Of a DNA stretch of 64,000 nt, positions 8,618 to 16,561 are shown piece by piece. A program made the translations under genes and the position numbers. The notes under the pieces are model-generated. The model saw only the letters and a program-made list of their open reading frames with translations. It was not told the origin of the DNA and did not search any database. Source of the DNA: Tatumella sp. JGM91 (GTDB lineage Bacteria > Pseudomonadota > Gammaproteobacteria > Enterobacterales > Enterobacteriaceae); contig NZ_JAERJP010000006.1 of NCBI RefSeq assembly GCF_018257575.1, forward strand, positions 62,001 through 126,000. Direction: 5' to 3'. Positions within the stretch are counted from its first letter, which is position 1. Every line of letters begins with the position of its first letter.

Positions 8618-9859
8618 TTAATGGCTGGCGGCAGTGGCGCCCATTTCGTTAACCTGAGTAAACCTGGCGAAACGCTCCAGCCGGAATGGCTCTATCAGTG
8701 CCGGCGTTTTCCCGCCGCTGGCGATCATCTCAGCCATGGCTTTGCCGCAAATAGGCGTTGCTTTGAACCCCCAGGTGCCCCATCCCGCATCAAGGTAATA
8801 ATTCTGTACCGGGCTTTCCCCCATAATAGGACTGTAGTCGGGAGTCATATCAGTGATCCCTGCCCATTGCCGCATAAGCCGTGCTTTAGCAAGGAACGGA
8901 AACATCTCAATACCATGAGCGATCAGACTTTCTTTGAGATCCAGGGTAGATCGGGTGCTGTACAACGGATAAGGATCGGATCCTCCGCCAAACACCACCT
9001 CCCCCCGGCTGGTTTGCTGAACATAGCAATGTAATGCTGAAGAGCTGACCAGCGGGTCGAGGAAAGGTTTTACCGGCTGGGTGACCATCGCCTGTAAGGG
9101 GTATGACACCACAGGTAACCGGAAACCGGCTTTTGCTGCCAGCAGAGAACTATGCCCCGCTACCGCCTGTACCGCACAACCACATCTGATGGTGCCTCGG
9201 TTAGTTTTGACTGCCGTAATACGCCCGTCTGTAATCACCAGATCTTCTGCACTCGTCATCTGATGAATTTCCACCCCGCGTTTTGCCGCCTCTTTCGCGT
9301 AACCCCAGGCAACAGCATCGTGGCGGGCAGTTGCCCCGTCGATATGCCATAGACCCGCCAGTACCGGTAAATTCGCAGGGTCCAGATTTAACGTCGGTAC
9401 CAGTTCCTTAATCTGCTGGCGATCTAACATCTCTGTCCGGCCACCAAAATGTTTGTTGACCTCTGCCCGCTGACGGAACGCACGCACAGTACTGTCGGTA
9501 TGCGCCAGAGTCAGTTGTCCCCTTTCTGAATACATAATATTGAAATCGAACTCACCAGAGAGGTTACGGAACAGCCTGACCGACTCGCTGTAAAATTTTA
9601 CGCCTTCAGAGGTCAGGTAATTAGAACGAATAACCGCTGTATTACGGGCGGTATTGCCTCCCGCCAGATAGCCTTTTTCCAGTACCGCAACATTAGTAAT
9701 ACCGTGATACTTCGCCAGGTAGTAAGCAATAGCAAGACCATGCCCTCCCCCGCCGATAATCACCACATCATAGTGTGGTTTCAGATCCTTCGGTGCCGGG
9801 AGATCGACTTCAGCAGGATAAGCTGATGACAAGCCGTACTTTAATAATGCGAATGGCAT
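8618..9859 (-). CDS. mgdA (soxB): N-methylglutamate dehydrogenase / sarcosine oxidase beta subunit
   Basis: A 413-residue flavoprotein subunit that oxidises the N-methyl group. A dinucleotide motif VVIIGGGGHGLAIAYYLAK lies near residue 32. GNTARNTAVIRSNYLTSEG follows at about 70, and GATARHDAVAWGYA at about 175 includes the His that holds FMN covalently in sarcosine oxidase. The C-terminal MTPDYSPIMG and DAGWGTWGFKATP segments are substrate/FAD-site regions of the DAO superfamily. In the NMG reading the substrate is N-methylglutamate and the products are glutamate plus a methylene unit. Sarcosine remains possible in vitro. Confidence 0.93.
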   Translation of the reverse strand: MPFALLKYGLSSAYPAEVDLPAPKDLKPHYDVVIIGGGGHGLAIAYYLAKYHGITNVAVLEKGYLAGGNTARNTAVIRSNYLTSEGVKFYSESVRLFRNLSGEFDFNIMYSERGQLTLAHTDSTVRAFRQRAEVNKHFGGRTEMLDRQQIKELVPTLNLDPANLPVLAGLWHIDGATARHDAVAWGYAKEAAKRGVEIHQMTSAEDLVITDGRITAVKTNRGTIRCGCAVQAVAGHSSLLAAKAGFRLPVVSYPLQAMVTQPVKPFLDPLVSSSALHCYVQQTSRGEVVFGGGSDPYPLYSTRSTLDLKESLIAHGIEMFPFLAKARLMRQWAGITDMTPDYSPIMGESPVQNYYLDAGWGTWGFKATPICGKAMAEMIASGGKTPALIEPFRLERFARFTQVNEMGATAASH

Positions 9860-9873
9860 AATGAACTCCTTAC

Positions 9874-10785
9874 TTAGCCAGGCTGGCTTAGTACTGCCTG
9901 TTGTGTTTGTAATTCAGCGGCTAACACGGTGTTCTGCATCAGGCAGGCAATAGTCATCGGGCCTACGCCGCCAGGTACAGGAGTGATCGCTCCGGCGACC
10001 ATGCTGACGCTGTCATAATCGACATCGCCGATCAGTCGGGTACTGCCATCAGCAAGGGTAATACGGTTAATTCCCACATCAATAACCAATGCTCCTGGCT
10101 TGATCCAGCTGGCTTCTATCATCTGTGGCTGTCCGACTGCAGCAATCAGAATATCCGCCTGGCGGGCAAGCTGTGCCGCATTCTGGCTACGGGAATGTAA
10201 GGTGGTCACTGAACAGTGGGCGTGCAGTAACAAGCTGGCCATAGGTTTTCCGACAATATTTGAACGCCCGACCACCACAGCATGTTTTCCGGTCAAATCA
10301 CCGCCATACTCCTGTAATAGTAATAAGCAGCCCAATGGGGTACAGGGCGTTATCACCCGTTGTCCCTGCAACAATCCACCGGCATTTTGCGGATGAAAAC
10401 CGTCAACATCTTTTAGCGGTGAAATGGCGCGGACAATCGCAGCTTCATTAATACCTTTCGGTAATGGTAGCTGTACCAGAATACCGTGGACCTGAAGGTC
10501 TTTATTCAGACCCTCAATCGTGGACAGTAATTCAGCCTCCGTTAACTGGCTGTCAAAACATAATTCGACAGACTTTATTCCGGTCTTTTCTGCAATACGT
10601 AATTTATTGCGGACATAGATCTGACTGGCAGCATCATCTCCGACAAGAATAACGGCAAGGCACGGATAAACTCCCCGTTTTTTTAACTCATCAACCTCCC
10701 TGCGGGTATTCTCCAGTAAGGATTCAGCACTTTTTTTTCCATCAATTTTTTTAGCAACAGCCTGAGAGTTTAATAAAGTCGACAT
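9874..10785 (-). CDS. folD: Bifunctional methylene-THF dehydrogenase / methenyl-THF cyclohydrolase
   Basis: A 303-residue FolD. It has YVRNKLRIAEKTGI (catalytic Lys and Tyr region near residue 55), VQLPLPKGIN, the DVDGFHPQNAGGL loop, the NADP-binding VVGRSNIVGKPMASLLL and the C-terminal PGGVGPMTIACLMQNT signature. It oxidises 5,10-methylene-THF to 10-formyl-THF. Its place between purU and the dehydrogenase genes shows a dedicated one-carbon role, accepting the methylene-THF made by the alpha subunit. It overlaps purU by one base. A housekeeping folD probably exists elsewhere. Confidence 0.95.
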   Translation of the reverse strand: MSTLLNSQAVAKKIDGKKSAESLLENTRREVDELKKRGVYPCLAVILVGDDAASQIYVRNKLRIAEKTGIKSVELCFDSQLTEAELLSTIEGLNKDLQVHGILVQLPLPKGINEAAIVRAISPLKDVDGFHPQNAGGLLQGQRVITPCTPLGCLLLLQEYGGDLTGKHAVVVGRSNIVGKPMASLLLHAHCSVTTLHSRSQNAAQLARQADILIAAVGQPQMIEASWIKPGALVIDVGINRITLADGSTRLIGDVDYDSVSMVAGAITPVPGGVGPMTIACLMQNTVLAAELQTQQAVLSQPG

Positions 10786-11648
10786 CAGAAAATCACCGTT
10801 TTATTTTCATCAAGGAAAATGCGATGTTCAGTGTGATATTTCACCGCACGGGCAAGAGCAATTGTCTCGGTATTTCGGCCTGCGACCACCAGATCATTTG
10901 GCCGGTAGGTGTGATCTACCCGCTGCACTTCCTGATCAATAATCGGCCCTTCATCAAGGTCTGAAGTGACATAATGCGCCGTTGCACCAATCAGTTTTAC
11001 CCCACGCTGATAGGCCTGGTGATAAGGTGAAGCCCCTTTAAAACCCGGCAGAAATGAATGATGGATATTTATCGCCTTACCGGCCAGTTTTTTGCATAAA
11101 CTATCACTGAGAATTTGCATATAACGGGCAAGAACAACCAGTTCAGTCTGCGTTTCCTCAACGATATTTAATAGCTCAGCTTCCTGTTGTGGTTTATTTT
11201 CTTTGTTTACAGGAAGATAAACAAAACGGATCCCTTCACGTTCAGCCATTGGACGTAAATCAAGATGATTTGAAACTATCGCGGTAATATTTATGTTTAG
11301 CTCACCTTTATTTCTCCGGTAGAGAAGATCTGTCAGGCAGTGGTCAAACTTACTGACCATTAATACGACCCGCATTGGTTTCGCCGTATCAAAAATATCC
11401 CATTTCATATTCAGTTTTTCTGCTACAACAGAAAAACCAGGTTTAATACTTTCAATATCGGCACTGACATCATTATCAAAACGGAAACGGGCACGTAAAA
11501 AAAGATGGCCGAGATGCTCGTCATCAAACTGAGATAACTCACTGATATAACATTTACTTTCACTCAGGAAACCGGTAACGGCTGAAATAATTCCCGAGTT
11601 AGCCGGACAGGTTGCGGTAATGATAAAATCACTGACTGTCGAAGACAT
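10785..11648 (-). CDS. purU: Formyltetrahydrofolate deformylase
   Basis: A 287-residue PurU. The N-terminal ACT domain starts FIITATCPANSGIISAVTGFL. The C-terminal formyltransferase-fold domain carries the HHSFLPGFKGASPYHQAYQRG signature near residue 200 and AHYVTSDLDEGPII. It hydrolyses 10-formyl-THF to formate and THF and so regenerates folate for the dehydrogenase. It is the first gene of the leftward operon and is separated from gmaS by a 541-bp divergent promoter region. Confidence 0.95.
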   Translation of the reverse strand: MSSTVSDFIITATCPANSGIISAVTGFLSESKCYISELSQFDDEHLGHLFLRARFRFDNDVSADIESIKPGFSVVAEKLNMKWDIFDTAKPMRVVLMVSKFDHCLTDLLYRRNKGELNINITAIVSNHLDLRPMAEREGIRFVYLPVNKENKPQQEAELLNIVEETQTELVVLARYMQILSDSLCKKLAGKAINIHHSFLPGFKGASPYHQAYQRGVKLIGATAHYVTSDLDEGPIIDQEVQRVDHTYRPNDLVVAGRNTETIALARAVKYHTEHRIFLDENKTVIF

Positions 11649-11913
11649 AGTAACTCCGATTATATGAAAGGTTAGCTTTATATATAAATAAAAAAAGAAC
11701 CATGATCAAACAATAGTCACTCGCAGATTCTTATGTAACAGATTTAATTCATATCATCATCCTTGTCCAGTAAGTTTTTAAAAACAGTCCATTTAATTTT
11801 TAAAGAAATTCATTATTCAAATATGAAAATCGCTTTTCATATATAAATACTTATCCGCTGAACTTTTATTAGTGAAAATAACTTCACTGTATGAAAAAAA
11901 GTGCCCTGAAATA

Positions 11914-11932
11914 AGTCACCATTTTGGTGAAA
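11914..11932. promoter_or_regulatory. Putative NtrC (GlnG) enhancer site
   Basis: CACC-ATTTT-GGTG at 11917-11929 is an inverted repeat with the five-base spacing of the NtrC consensus (TGCACC-N5-GGTGCA). It lies about 150 bp upstream of the sigma-54 promoter, a normal enhancer distance. The outer bases do not match fully. Confidence 0.5.
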
Positions 11933-12079
11933 CAGATTACTCCGCAATTCATCACTGCTAATAGAATTTTAAAATAATCATCAGTTATACGCCGATCAGG
12001 CGAGCCTGGAATAAGAAATACCAAAACAAATAACAAAAAATCAATATGTTATAAAAAATACTCCCTGTATCACCGGTTT

Positions 12080-12095
12080 TGGCACAGCTTCTGCA
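12080..12095 (+). promoter_or_regulatory. Putative sigma-54 promoter of gmaS-mgsABC-amt
   Basis: TGGCACAGCTTCTGCA matches the sigma-54 consensus (TGGCAC-N5-TTGCW) at all but one base, with correct -24 GG and -12 GC spacing. It lies about 95 bases before the gmaS start. This implies activation under nitrogen limitation. Confidence 0.7.
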
Positions 12096-12189
12096 TTTTC
12101 CTGTCAGTGAAAAAATATTCCTGACGGGAATGTATCCTGGCCCACGTATCCCAGAGACGTGCCCAATGTCATCGTTTTAAGAGGTAGTT

Positions 12190-13524
12190 ATGTCACCTGA
12201 ACAAGCTATGCAGTTTTTACAGGACAATAATGTGCGATACCTCCTCGCTCAGTTTGTTGATATTCATGGTGCGGCAAAAACGAAATCTGTACCCGCAAAA
12301 TGCCTGATGGATGTGGTCGAAAAAGGGGCCGGTTTTGCCGGATTCGCAATATCAGGAATGGGGATGCAGCCTAACGGACCTGACTTTAGTGCTCGGGGTG
12401 ATCTGACGACATTATCTCTGGTGCCCTGGCAGCCGGGCTACGCCCGTATTGTCTGCAATGGTTATGTGAATAATCAGCCACACAATTGTGATAGCCGTGT
12501 GGTTCTTCTGAAACAGGTGGCACGATTACAGGAAAAAGGCTGGGTACTGAACAGCGGCCTGGAACCGGAATTCTCTCTGTTCAGGCGGGGGGAAAACGGC
12601 GAAATTTTACCTGCTGACAATAGCGATACGCTGGCGAAACCCTGCTACGACTATAAAGGACTGTCCAGGGTCAGACCGTTTCTGGAGAAGCTGACCGAGT
12701 CATTACAGGGGGCCGGATTCGATGTCTATCAGATTGACCATGAAGACGCCAATGGGCAGTTCGAAATAAATTATACCTACAGCGATGCATTAACCTCGGC
12801 AGACCGTTTCACCTTTGTCCGTATGGCTGCCGCTGAAATTGCTTATGCGCAAAATTTACTCTGTTCTTTTATGCCAAAACCTTTCGCGGATCGACCGGGT
12901 AACGGGATGCACTTCCATCTGTCGATGTCTGACCATCAGGGAAATAATATTTTTTATGACCCGAACGATCCCCGCGGACTGGGTTTATCAAAAATGGCCT
13001 ATCACTTTATGGCCGGTATGCTACATCACGCAAAAGCCCTGTGCGCTTTTGCCGCCCCTACCGTTAACTCCTACAAACGTTTAACCGGCGGAGGATCGGC
13101 AACCGGTGCTACCTGGGCACCGGTATTTATTACCTATGGCGATAATAATCGCTCCGCCATGATACGCATTCCTCATGGCCGCCTTGAATTACGGTTGCCA
13201 GATACGGGAGCAAATCCTTATTTAGTGCATGCGGCGATCATTGCAGCCGGACTGGATGGCGTGGCTCGTCAACTCGATCCGGGTAAAGGCCAGAGTGGAA
13301 ATCTTTATGCTTTCACTCCGCAGGAGTGCCGGCGTGAAGGGATTGAACTGCTGCCGCAGAATCTGAAAGAAGCTCTCGATGAACTGGAGCGCGATGAAAT
13401 CCTTCGGGAAAGCATGGGGCCGGAAATTGTCGATGAATTTATCAAGGTCAAACGCCAGGAATGGCACGAGTATCACCGTCATGTTAGCGAGTGGGAAACA
13501 CGCCGCTACCTTGAATTCTTTTAA
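12190..13524 (+). CDS. gmaS: Gamma-glutamylmethylamide synthetase (glutamine synthetase family)
   Basis: A 444-residue GlnT/GmaS-type protein, not the ordinary GlnA. It opens with [22 protein letters not shown] and [20 protein letters not shown]. It has the metal-site segment [16 protein letters not shown] near residue 185, [10 protein letters not shown] near 240, [13 protein letters not shown] near 300 and [26 protein letters not shown] near 320. GmaS joins methylamine to glutamate using ATP. The start follows AAGAGG. It is the first gene of an operon with mgsABC and amt, the arrangement of methylamine-using bacteria, so methylamine rather than ammonia is the likely substrate. Confidence 0.92.
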   Translation: MSPEQAMQFLQDNNVRYLLAQFVDIHGAAKTKSVPAKCLMDVVEKGAGFAGFAISGMGMQPNGPDFSARGDLTTLSLVPWQPGYARIVCNGYVNNQPHNCDSRVVLLKQVARLQEKGWVLNSGLEPEFSLFRRGENGEILPADNSDTLAKPCYDYKGLSRVRPFLEKLTESLQGAGFDVYQIDHEDANGQFEINYTYSDALTSADRFTFVRMAAAEIAYAQNLLCSFMPKPFADRPGNGMHFHLSMSDHQGNNIFYDPNDPRGLGLSKMAYHFMAGMLHHAKALCAFAAPTVNSYKRLTGGGSATGATWAPVFITYGDNNRSAMIRIPHGRLELRLPDTGANPYLVHAAIIAAGLDGVARQLDPGKGQSGNLYAFTPQECRREGIELLPQNLKEALDELERDEILRESMGPEIVDEFIKVKRQEWHEYHRHVSEWETRRYLEFF

Positions 13525-13553
13525 TTGTAACGCCGAAAAGTAAAGGAAATCCT

Positions 13554-14474
13554 ATGTGTGGAATTGTCGGTCTCTACTTTAAAAATGCTTCCCTCGAACA
13601 ACAGCTCGGCAAACTCTTTCGTCCGATGCTGATTTCGATGACTGAACGTGGCTGTGATAGTGCAGGGTTTGCCATCTACGGTGATGAATATGACGGTGGC
13701 ATAAAACTGACCCTGCGTTCTGATAATCCGGACTTTGACTGGAACAGCCTGGCTGATCGTCTGGCAACCGAGTTTGGGGCGCTGGATGGCTGGTTCCGTA
13801 ATAACAGTGTTGCTGTCTTTAAATTACCGGCCAGCGAATCACAGGCATTATCCTGGCTGGCACTGCATGCACCGGAAGCAGACGTACTTAGCGCCGGACA
13901 CAGTATCGAAATACTGAAAGGCGTCGGTTTACCTGCCGAAGTTGCTGATAAATATTCTCTGGAACAGATGAAAGGCAGCCATGCTATCGGTCATACCCGA
14001 CTTGCGACTGAAAGTGCCGTAACCATTGAAGGCAGTCATCCTTTTTCTACCGGGATGGATCTCTGTCTGGTGCATAACGGCTCACTTTCCAACCATAACC
14101 GGTTACGAGAAAAACTGAAACGTGAAGGGATCCACTTCAAAACTGAGAACGATTCTGAAGTTGCTGCCGGTTATTTAGCATGGCGCTTATCACAAGGTGA
14201 TTCACTGAAAACCTCCCTTGAACATGCCCTGAAAGATCTTGATGGCTTTTTCACATTCACTATTGGTACCCGTGACGGATTTGCAGTACTGCGTGATCCG
14301 ATCGCCTGCAAGCCGGCCGTGATTGCCGAAACAGATGATTATGTGGCAATGGCATCAGAGTACCGTGCACTGGCCAACTTGCCGGGAATTAAAGATGCCA
14401 GAGTCTGGGAACCTGAACCGGCAAAACTGTATGTATGGGAACGTGGCGTGACACAGTCTGAAGGAGCGGTATAA
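13554..14474 (+). CDS. mgsA: N-methylglutamate synthase subunit A (class II glutamine amidotransferase)
   Basis: A 306-residue protein starting MCGIVGLYFK; Cys2 becomes the N-terminal nucleophile of class II glutamine amidotransferases. MTERGCDSAGFAIYG follows near residue 30, GHTRLATESAVTIEGSHPF near 145 and LVHNGSLSNHNRLREKL near 165. It is related to the glutaminase domain of glutamate synthase (also called GlxB). In NMG synthase it hydrolyses gamma-glutamylmethylamide and passes methylamine to MgsC. It is 29 bases after gmaS and two bases before mgsB. Confidence 0.9.
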   Translation: MCGIVGLYFKNASLEQQLGKLFRPMLISMTERGCDSAGFAIYGDEYDGGIKLTLRSDNPDFDWNSLADRLATEFGALDGWFRNNSVAVFKLPASESQALSWLALHAPEADVLSAGHSIEILKGVGLPAEVADKYSLEQMKGSHAIGHTRLATESAVTIEGSHPFSTGMDLCLVHNGSLSNHNRLREKLKREGIHFKTENDSEVAAGYLAWRLSQGDSLKTSLEHALKDLDGFFTFTIGTRDGFAVLRDPIACKPAVIAETDDYVAMASEYRALANLPGIKDARVWEPEPAKLYVWERGVTQSEGAV

Positions 14475-14476
14475 CA

Positions 14477-15157
14477 ATGAAAACTTACGATTTAACTCAG
14501 GGTGTACGTGAACTCAATCAGGCTCTGCATGATGCAGACTGCACAGCAGAAACCAAACAGTGGCAGGTCATTAACCCCGATGGTGCGCACAATATCGCCT
14601 GCGGCGTAAATGCTGATGTCAGTATTAATATCGATGGTCATGCCGGTTATTACTGTGCCGGGATGAATCAGCAAGCATCCGTCACAATTAATGGTAATGC
14701 CGGTGTCGGACTCGCAGAAAACATCATGTCAGGTACTGTCCGGGTGAAAGGAGATGCTTCCCAATCGGCGGGAGCTACCGGCAATGGCGGTCTGCTGATT
14801 ATTGAAGGAAATGCGGCTGCACGATGTGGTATTTCCATGAAAGGTATCGATATTGTCGTTAAAGGTAATATTGGTCCAATGAGTGCATTTATGGCCCAGG
14901 CAGGATGCCTGGTCGTGTGTGGTGATGCGGGAGAAGCTCTGGGGGATTCCCTGTATGAAGCCCGTATTTATGTAAAAGGAAAAGTCGCGTCTCTGGGCGC
15001 TGATTGTGTACAGAAAGAGATGCGGCCGGAACATATTGAAGAGCTGGGGCTGTTATTACAACAGGCAGGGTTTGATGAATCACCCACGCTATTCACCCGC
15101 TATGGATCAGCACGGCAACTCTACAATTTTAAAGTGGATAACGCGTCCGCGTACTAA
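14477..15157 (+). CDS. mgsB: N-methylglutamate synthase subunit B (GXGXG beta-helix domain)
   Basis: A 226-residue protein made of repeated short glycine-containing strands (DGHAGYYCAGM, NGNAGVGLAENIM, KGDASQSAGATGNGG and so on). This is the right-handed beta-helix of the C-terminal domain of glutamate synthase large subunit (also GlxC). It is structural, linking the amidotransferase and synthase parts. It lies between mgsA and mgsC with gaps of two and fourteen bases. The same three-way split of GltB is known for NMG synthase. Confidence 0.9.
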   Translation: MKTYDLTQGVRELNQALHDADCTAETKQWQVINPDGAHNIACGVNADVSINIDGHAGYYCAGMNQQASVTINGNAGVGLAENIMSGTVRVKGDASQSAGATGNGGLLIIEGNAAARCGISMKGIDIVVKGNIGPMSAFMAQAGCLVVCGDAGEALGDSLYEARIYVKGKVASLGADCVQKEMRPEHIEELGLLLQQAGFDESPTLFTRYGSARQLYNFKVDNASAY

Positions 15158-15171
15158 TAAAGGAACATAAT

Positions 15172-16497
15172 ATGACTGATAAATATAATCCGGCGTTACG
15201 CGAATCCGCCACCTATAACCGTACCGTCATTGCAGAAATTCAGCGGGCCGCAGAAACCGGAATTTATGATATTCGCGGCTGGGGGGCCAAACGCAAGGTC
15301 CCGCACTTCGATGACTTGCTATTCCTCGGGGCCAGTATGTCCCGCTATCCCCTGGAAGGTTATCGCGAAAAATGCAGTACCGAAGTCGTACTGGGAAGCC
15401 GTTATGCTAAAAAACCGCTGGTGATCAGCACCCCGGTAACTATCGCAGGCATGAGCTTCGGTGCTCTGTCAGCGCAGGCTAAAGAAGCGCTGGGCCGTGG
15501 CGCTTCAGCGGTAGGTACTTCAACCACCACCGGAGACGGTGGTATGACAGCAGAAGAGCGTGGTCAGTCCAGTAAACTGGTATATCAGTACCTTCCGTCA
15601 CGTTATGGCATGAACCCTGATGATCTGCGTAAAGCCGATGCGATTGAAGTTGTTTTGGGTCAGGGTGCAAAACCGGGCGGCGGCGGGATGTTGCTGGGAC
15701 AGAAAATATCAGAACGTGTGGCAAAAATGCGTTGTCTGCCGCAAGGCATTGACCAGCGTAGTGCCTGCCGCCACCCGGACTGGACCGGCCCGGATGACCT
15801 GGCAATCAAAATTGCCGAACTGCGGGAAATTACTGACTGGCAGGTACCCATTTATGTCAAAGTCGGCGCAACACGTACCTACTATGATGTCAAGCTGGCA
15901 GTTCAGGCCGGCGCAGACGTTGTAGTCGTGGACGGTATGCAAGGGGGGACTGCAGCAACCCAGGATGTGTTTATTGAGCATGTAGGTATTCCTACGATGG
16001 CTGCGATACCTCAGGCAGTACAGGCATTACAGGAACTGGGGATGCATCGTGAAGTGCAGCTGATTATCTCGGGCGGGATCCGTAATGGCGCCGATGTTGC
16101 AAAAGCTATTGCCCTCGGTGCCGATGCTGTTGCTATTGGGACGGCCGCATTGATTGCACTCGGTGATAATAACCCGCGTTATGCCGAAGAGTACCAGCAA
16201 CTCGGTTCTGCCGCCGGCTTTTATGATGACTTCCAGGAGGGCAAAGATCCGGCAGGGATTACCACCCAGGATCCGACACTGAGCCAGAGACTCGATCCGA
16301 TCATTGCCGGAAAAAAACTGGCTAACTACCTGCGGGTGCTGACTCTTGAGGCACAAACCCTCGCCAGAGCCTGCGGTAAATCGCACCTGCATAACCTGGA
16401 ACCTGAAGACCTTGTCGCGCTGAATGTTGAGGCTGCAGCCATGGCACGGGTTCCTCTGGCCGGAACACACTGGATCCCCGGCCAGCAATATAAATAA
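15172..16497 (+). CDS. mgsC: N-methylglutamate synthase subunit C (FMN-binding glutamate synthase domain)
   Basis: A 441-residue protein related to the FMN domain of glutamate synthase (also GlxD). It shows VTIAGMSFGALSAQAKEALG near residue 90, GQGAKPGGGGMLLGQKI near 165, VDGMQGGTAATQD near 245 and the FMN phosphate loop SGGIRNGADVAKAIALGADA near 300. It condenses methylamine with 2-oxoglutarate to give N-methylglutamate. The glutamate-synthase Cys that precedes PxGIxTQDP is replaced: the segment here reads EGKDPAGITTQDP, so the usual [3Fe-4S] centre is likely missing. Confidence 0.92.
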   Translation: MTDKYNPALRESATYNRTVIAEIQRAAETGIYDIRGWGAKRKVPHFDDLLFLGASMSRYPLEGYREKCSTEVVLGSRYAKKPLVISTPVTIAGMSFGALSAQAKEALGRGASAVGTSTTTGDGGMTAEERGQSSKLVYQYLPSRYGMNPDDLRKADAIEVVLGQGAKPGGGGMLLGQKISERVAKMRCLPQGIDQRSACRHPDWTGPDDLAIKIAELREITDWQVPIYVKVGATRTYYDVKLAVQAGADVVVVDGMQGGTAATQDVFIEHVGIPTMAAIPQAVQALQELGMHREVQLIISGGIRNGADVAKAIALGADAVAIGTAALIALGDNNPRYAEEYQQLGSAAGFYDDFQEGKDPAGITTQDPTLSQRLDPIIAGKKLANYLRVLTLEAQTLARACGKSHLHNLEPEDLVALNVEAAAMARVPLAGTHWIPGQQYK

Positions 16498-16512
16498 CCC
16501 CGCTTCCTGTTA

Positions 16513-16561
16513 CGGGCCTCAGTGACAGAGGCCCGTTAATCTGTCACTACTGAGGTACCTC
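16513..16561 (+). promoter_or_regulatory. Alternative hairpins covering the amt ribosome binding site
   Basis: Stem A pairs 16513-16520 (CGGGCCTC) with 16528-16535 (GAGGCCCG), seven-base loop, weak T tract. Stem B pairs 16517-16528 (CCTC plus AGTGACAG) with 16541-16555 (CTGTCACT plus GAGG, three-base bulge). They share bases 16517-16528 and cannot form together. The GAGG in stem B is the amt Shine-Dalgarno site (16552-16555), six bases from the ATG, so B would hide it and A would free it. This is seen in sequence; regulation is inferred. Confidence 0.45.

Larger units (their letters stand above)
11649..12189. other. Divergent promoter region between purU and gmaS
   Basis: A 541-base non-coding, AT-rich region. 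Two features point to nitrogen control of the rightward operon: an NtrC-like inverted repeat near 11917 and a sigma-54 promoter at 12080. No sigma-54 match was seen facing purU. The stretch near 11660-11890 is A/T-rich and may hold sigma-70 promoters and regulator sites for the leftward operon, but no clear operator could be read. No small gene was seen. Confidence 0.7.

Noticed and set aside
4790-9859. Plain sarcosine oxidase operon
   Set aside because: The subunits fit the sarcosine oxidase family, but gmaS and mgsABC beside them and the altered delta subunit favour N-methylglutamate dehydrogenase.
12190-13524. Ordinary glutamine synthetase GlnA
   Set aside because: Its N-terminal signatures and the linked mgsABC and amt genes mark it as GmaS/GlnT type.
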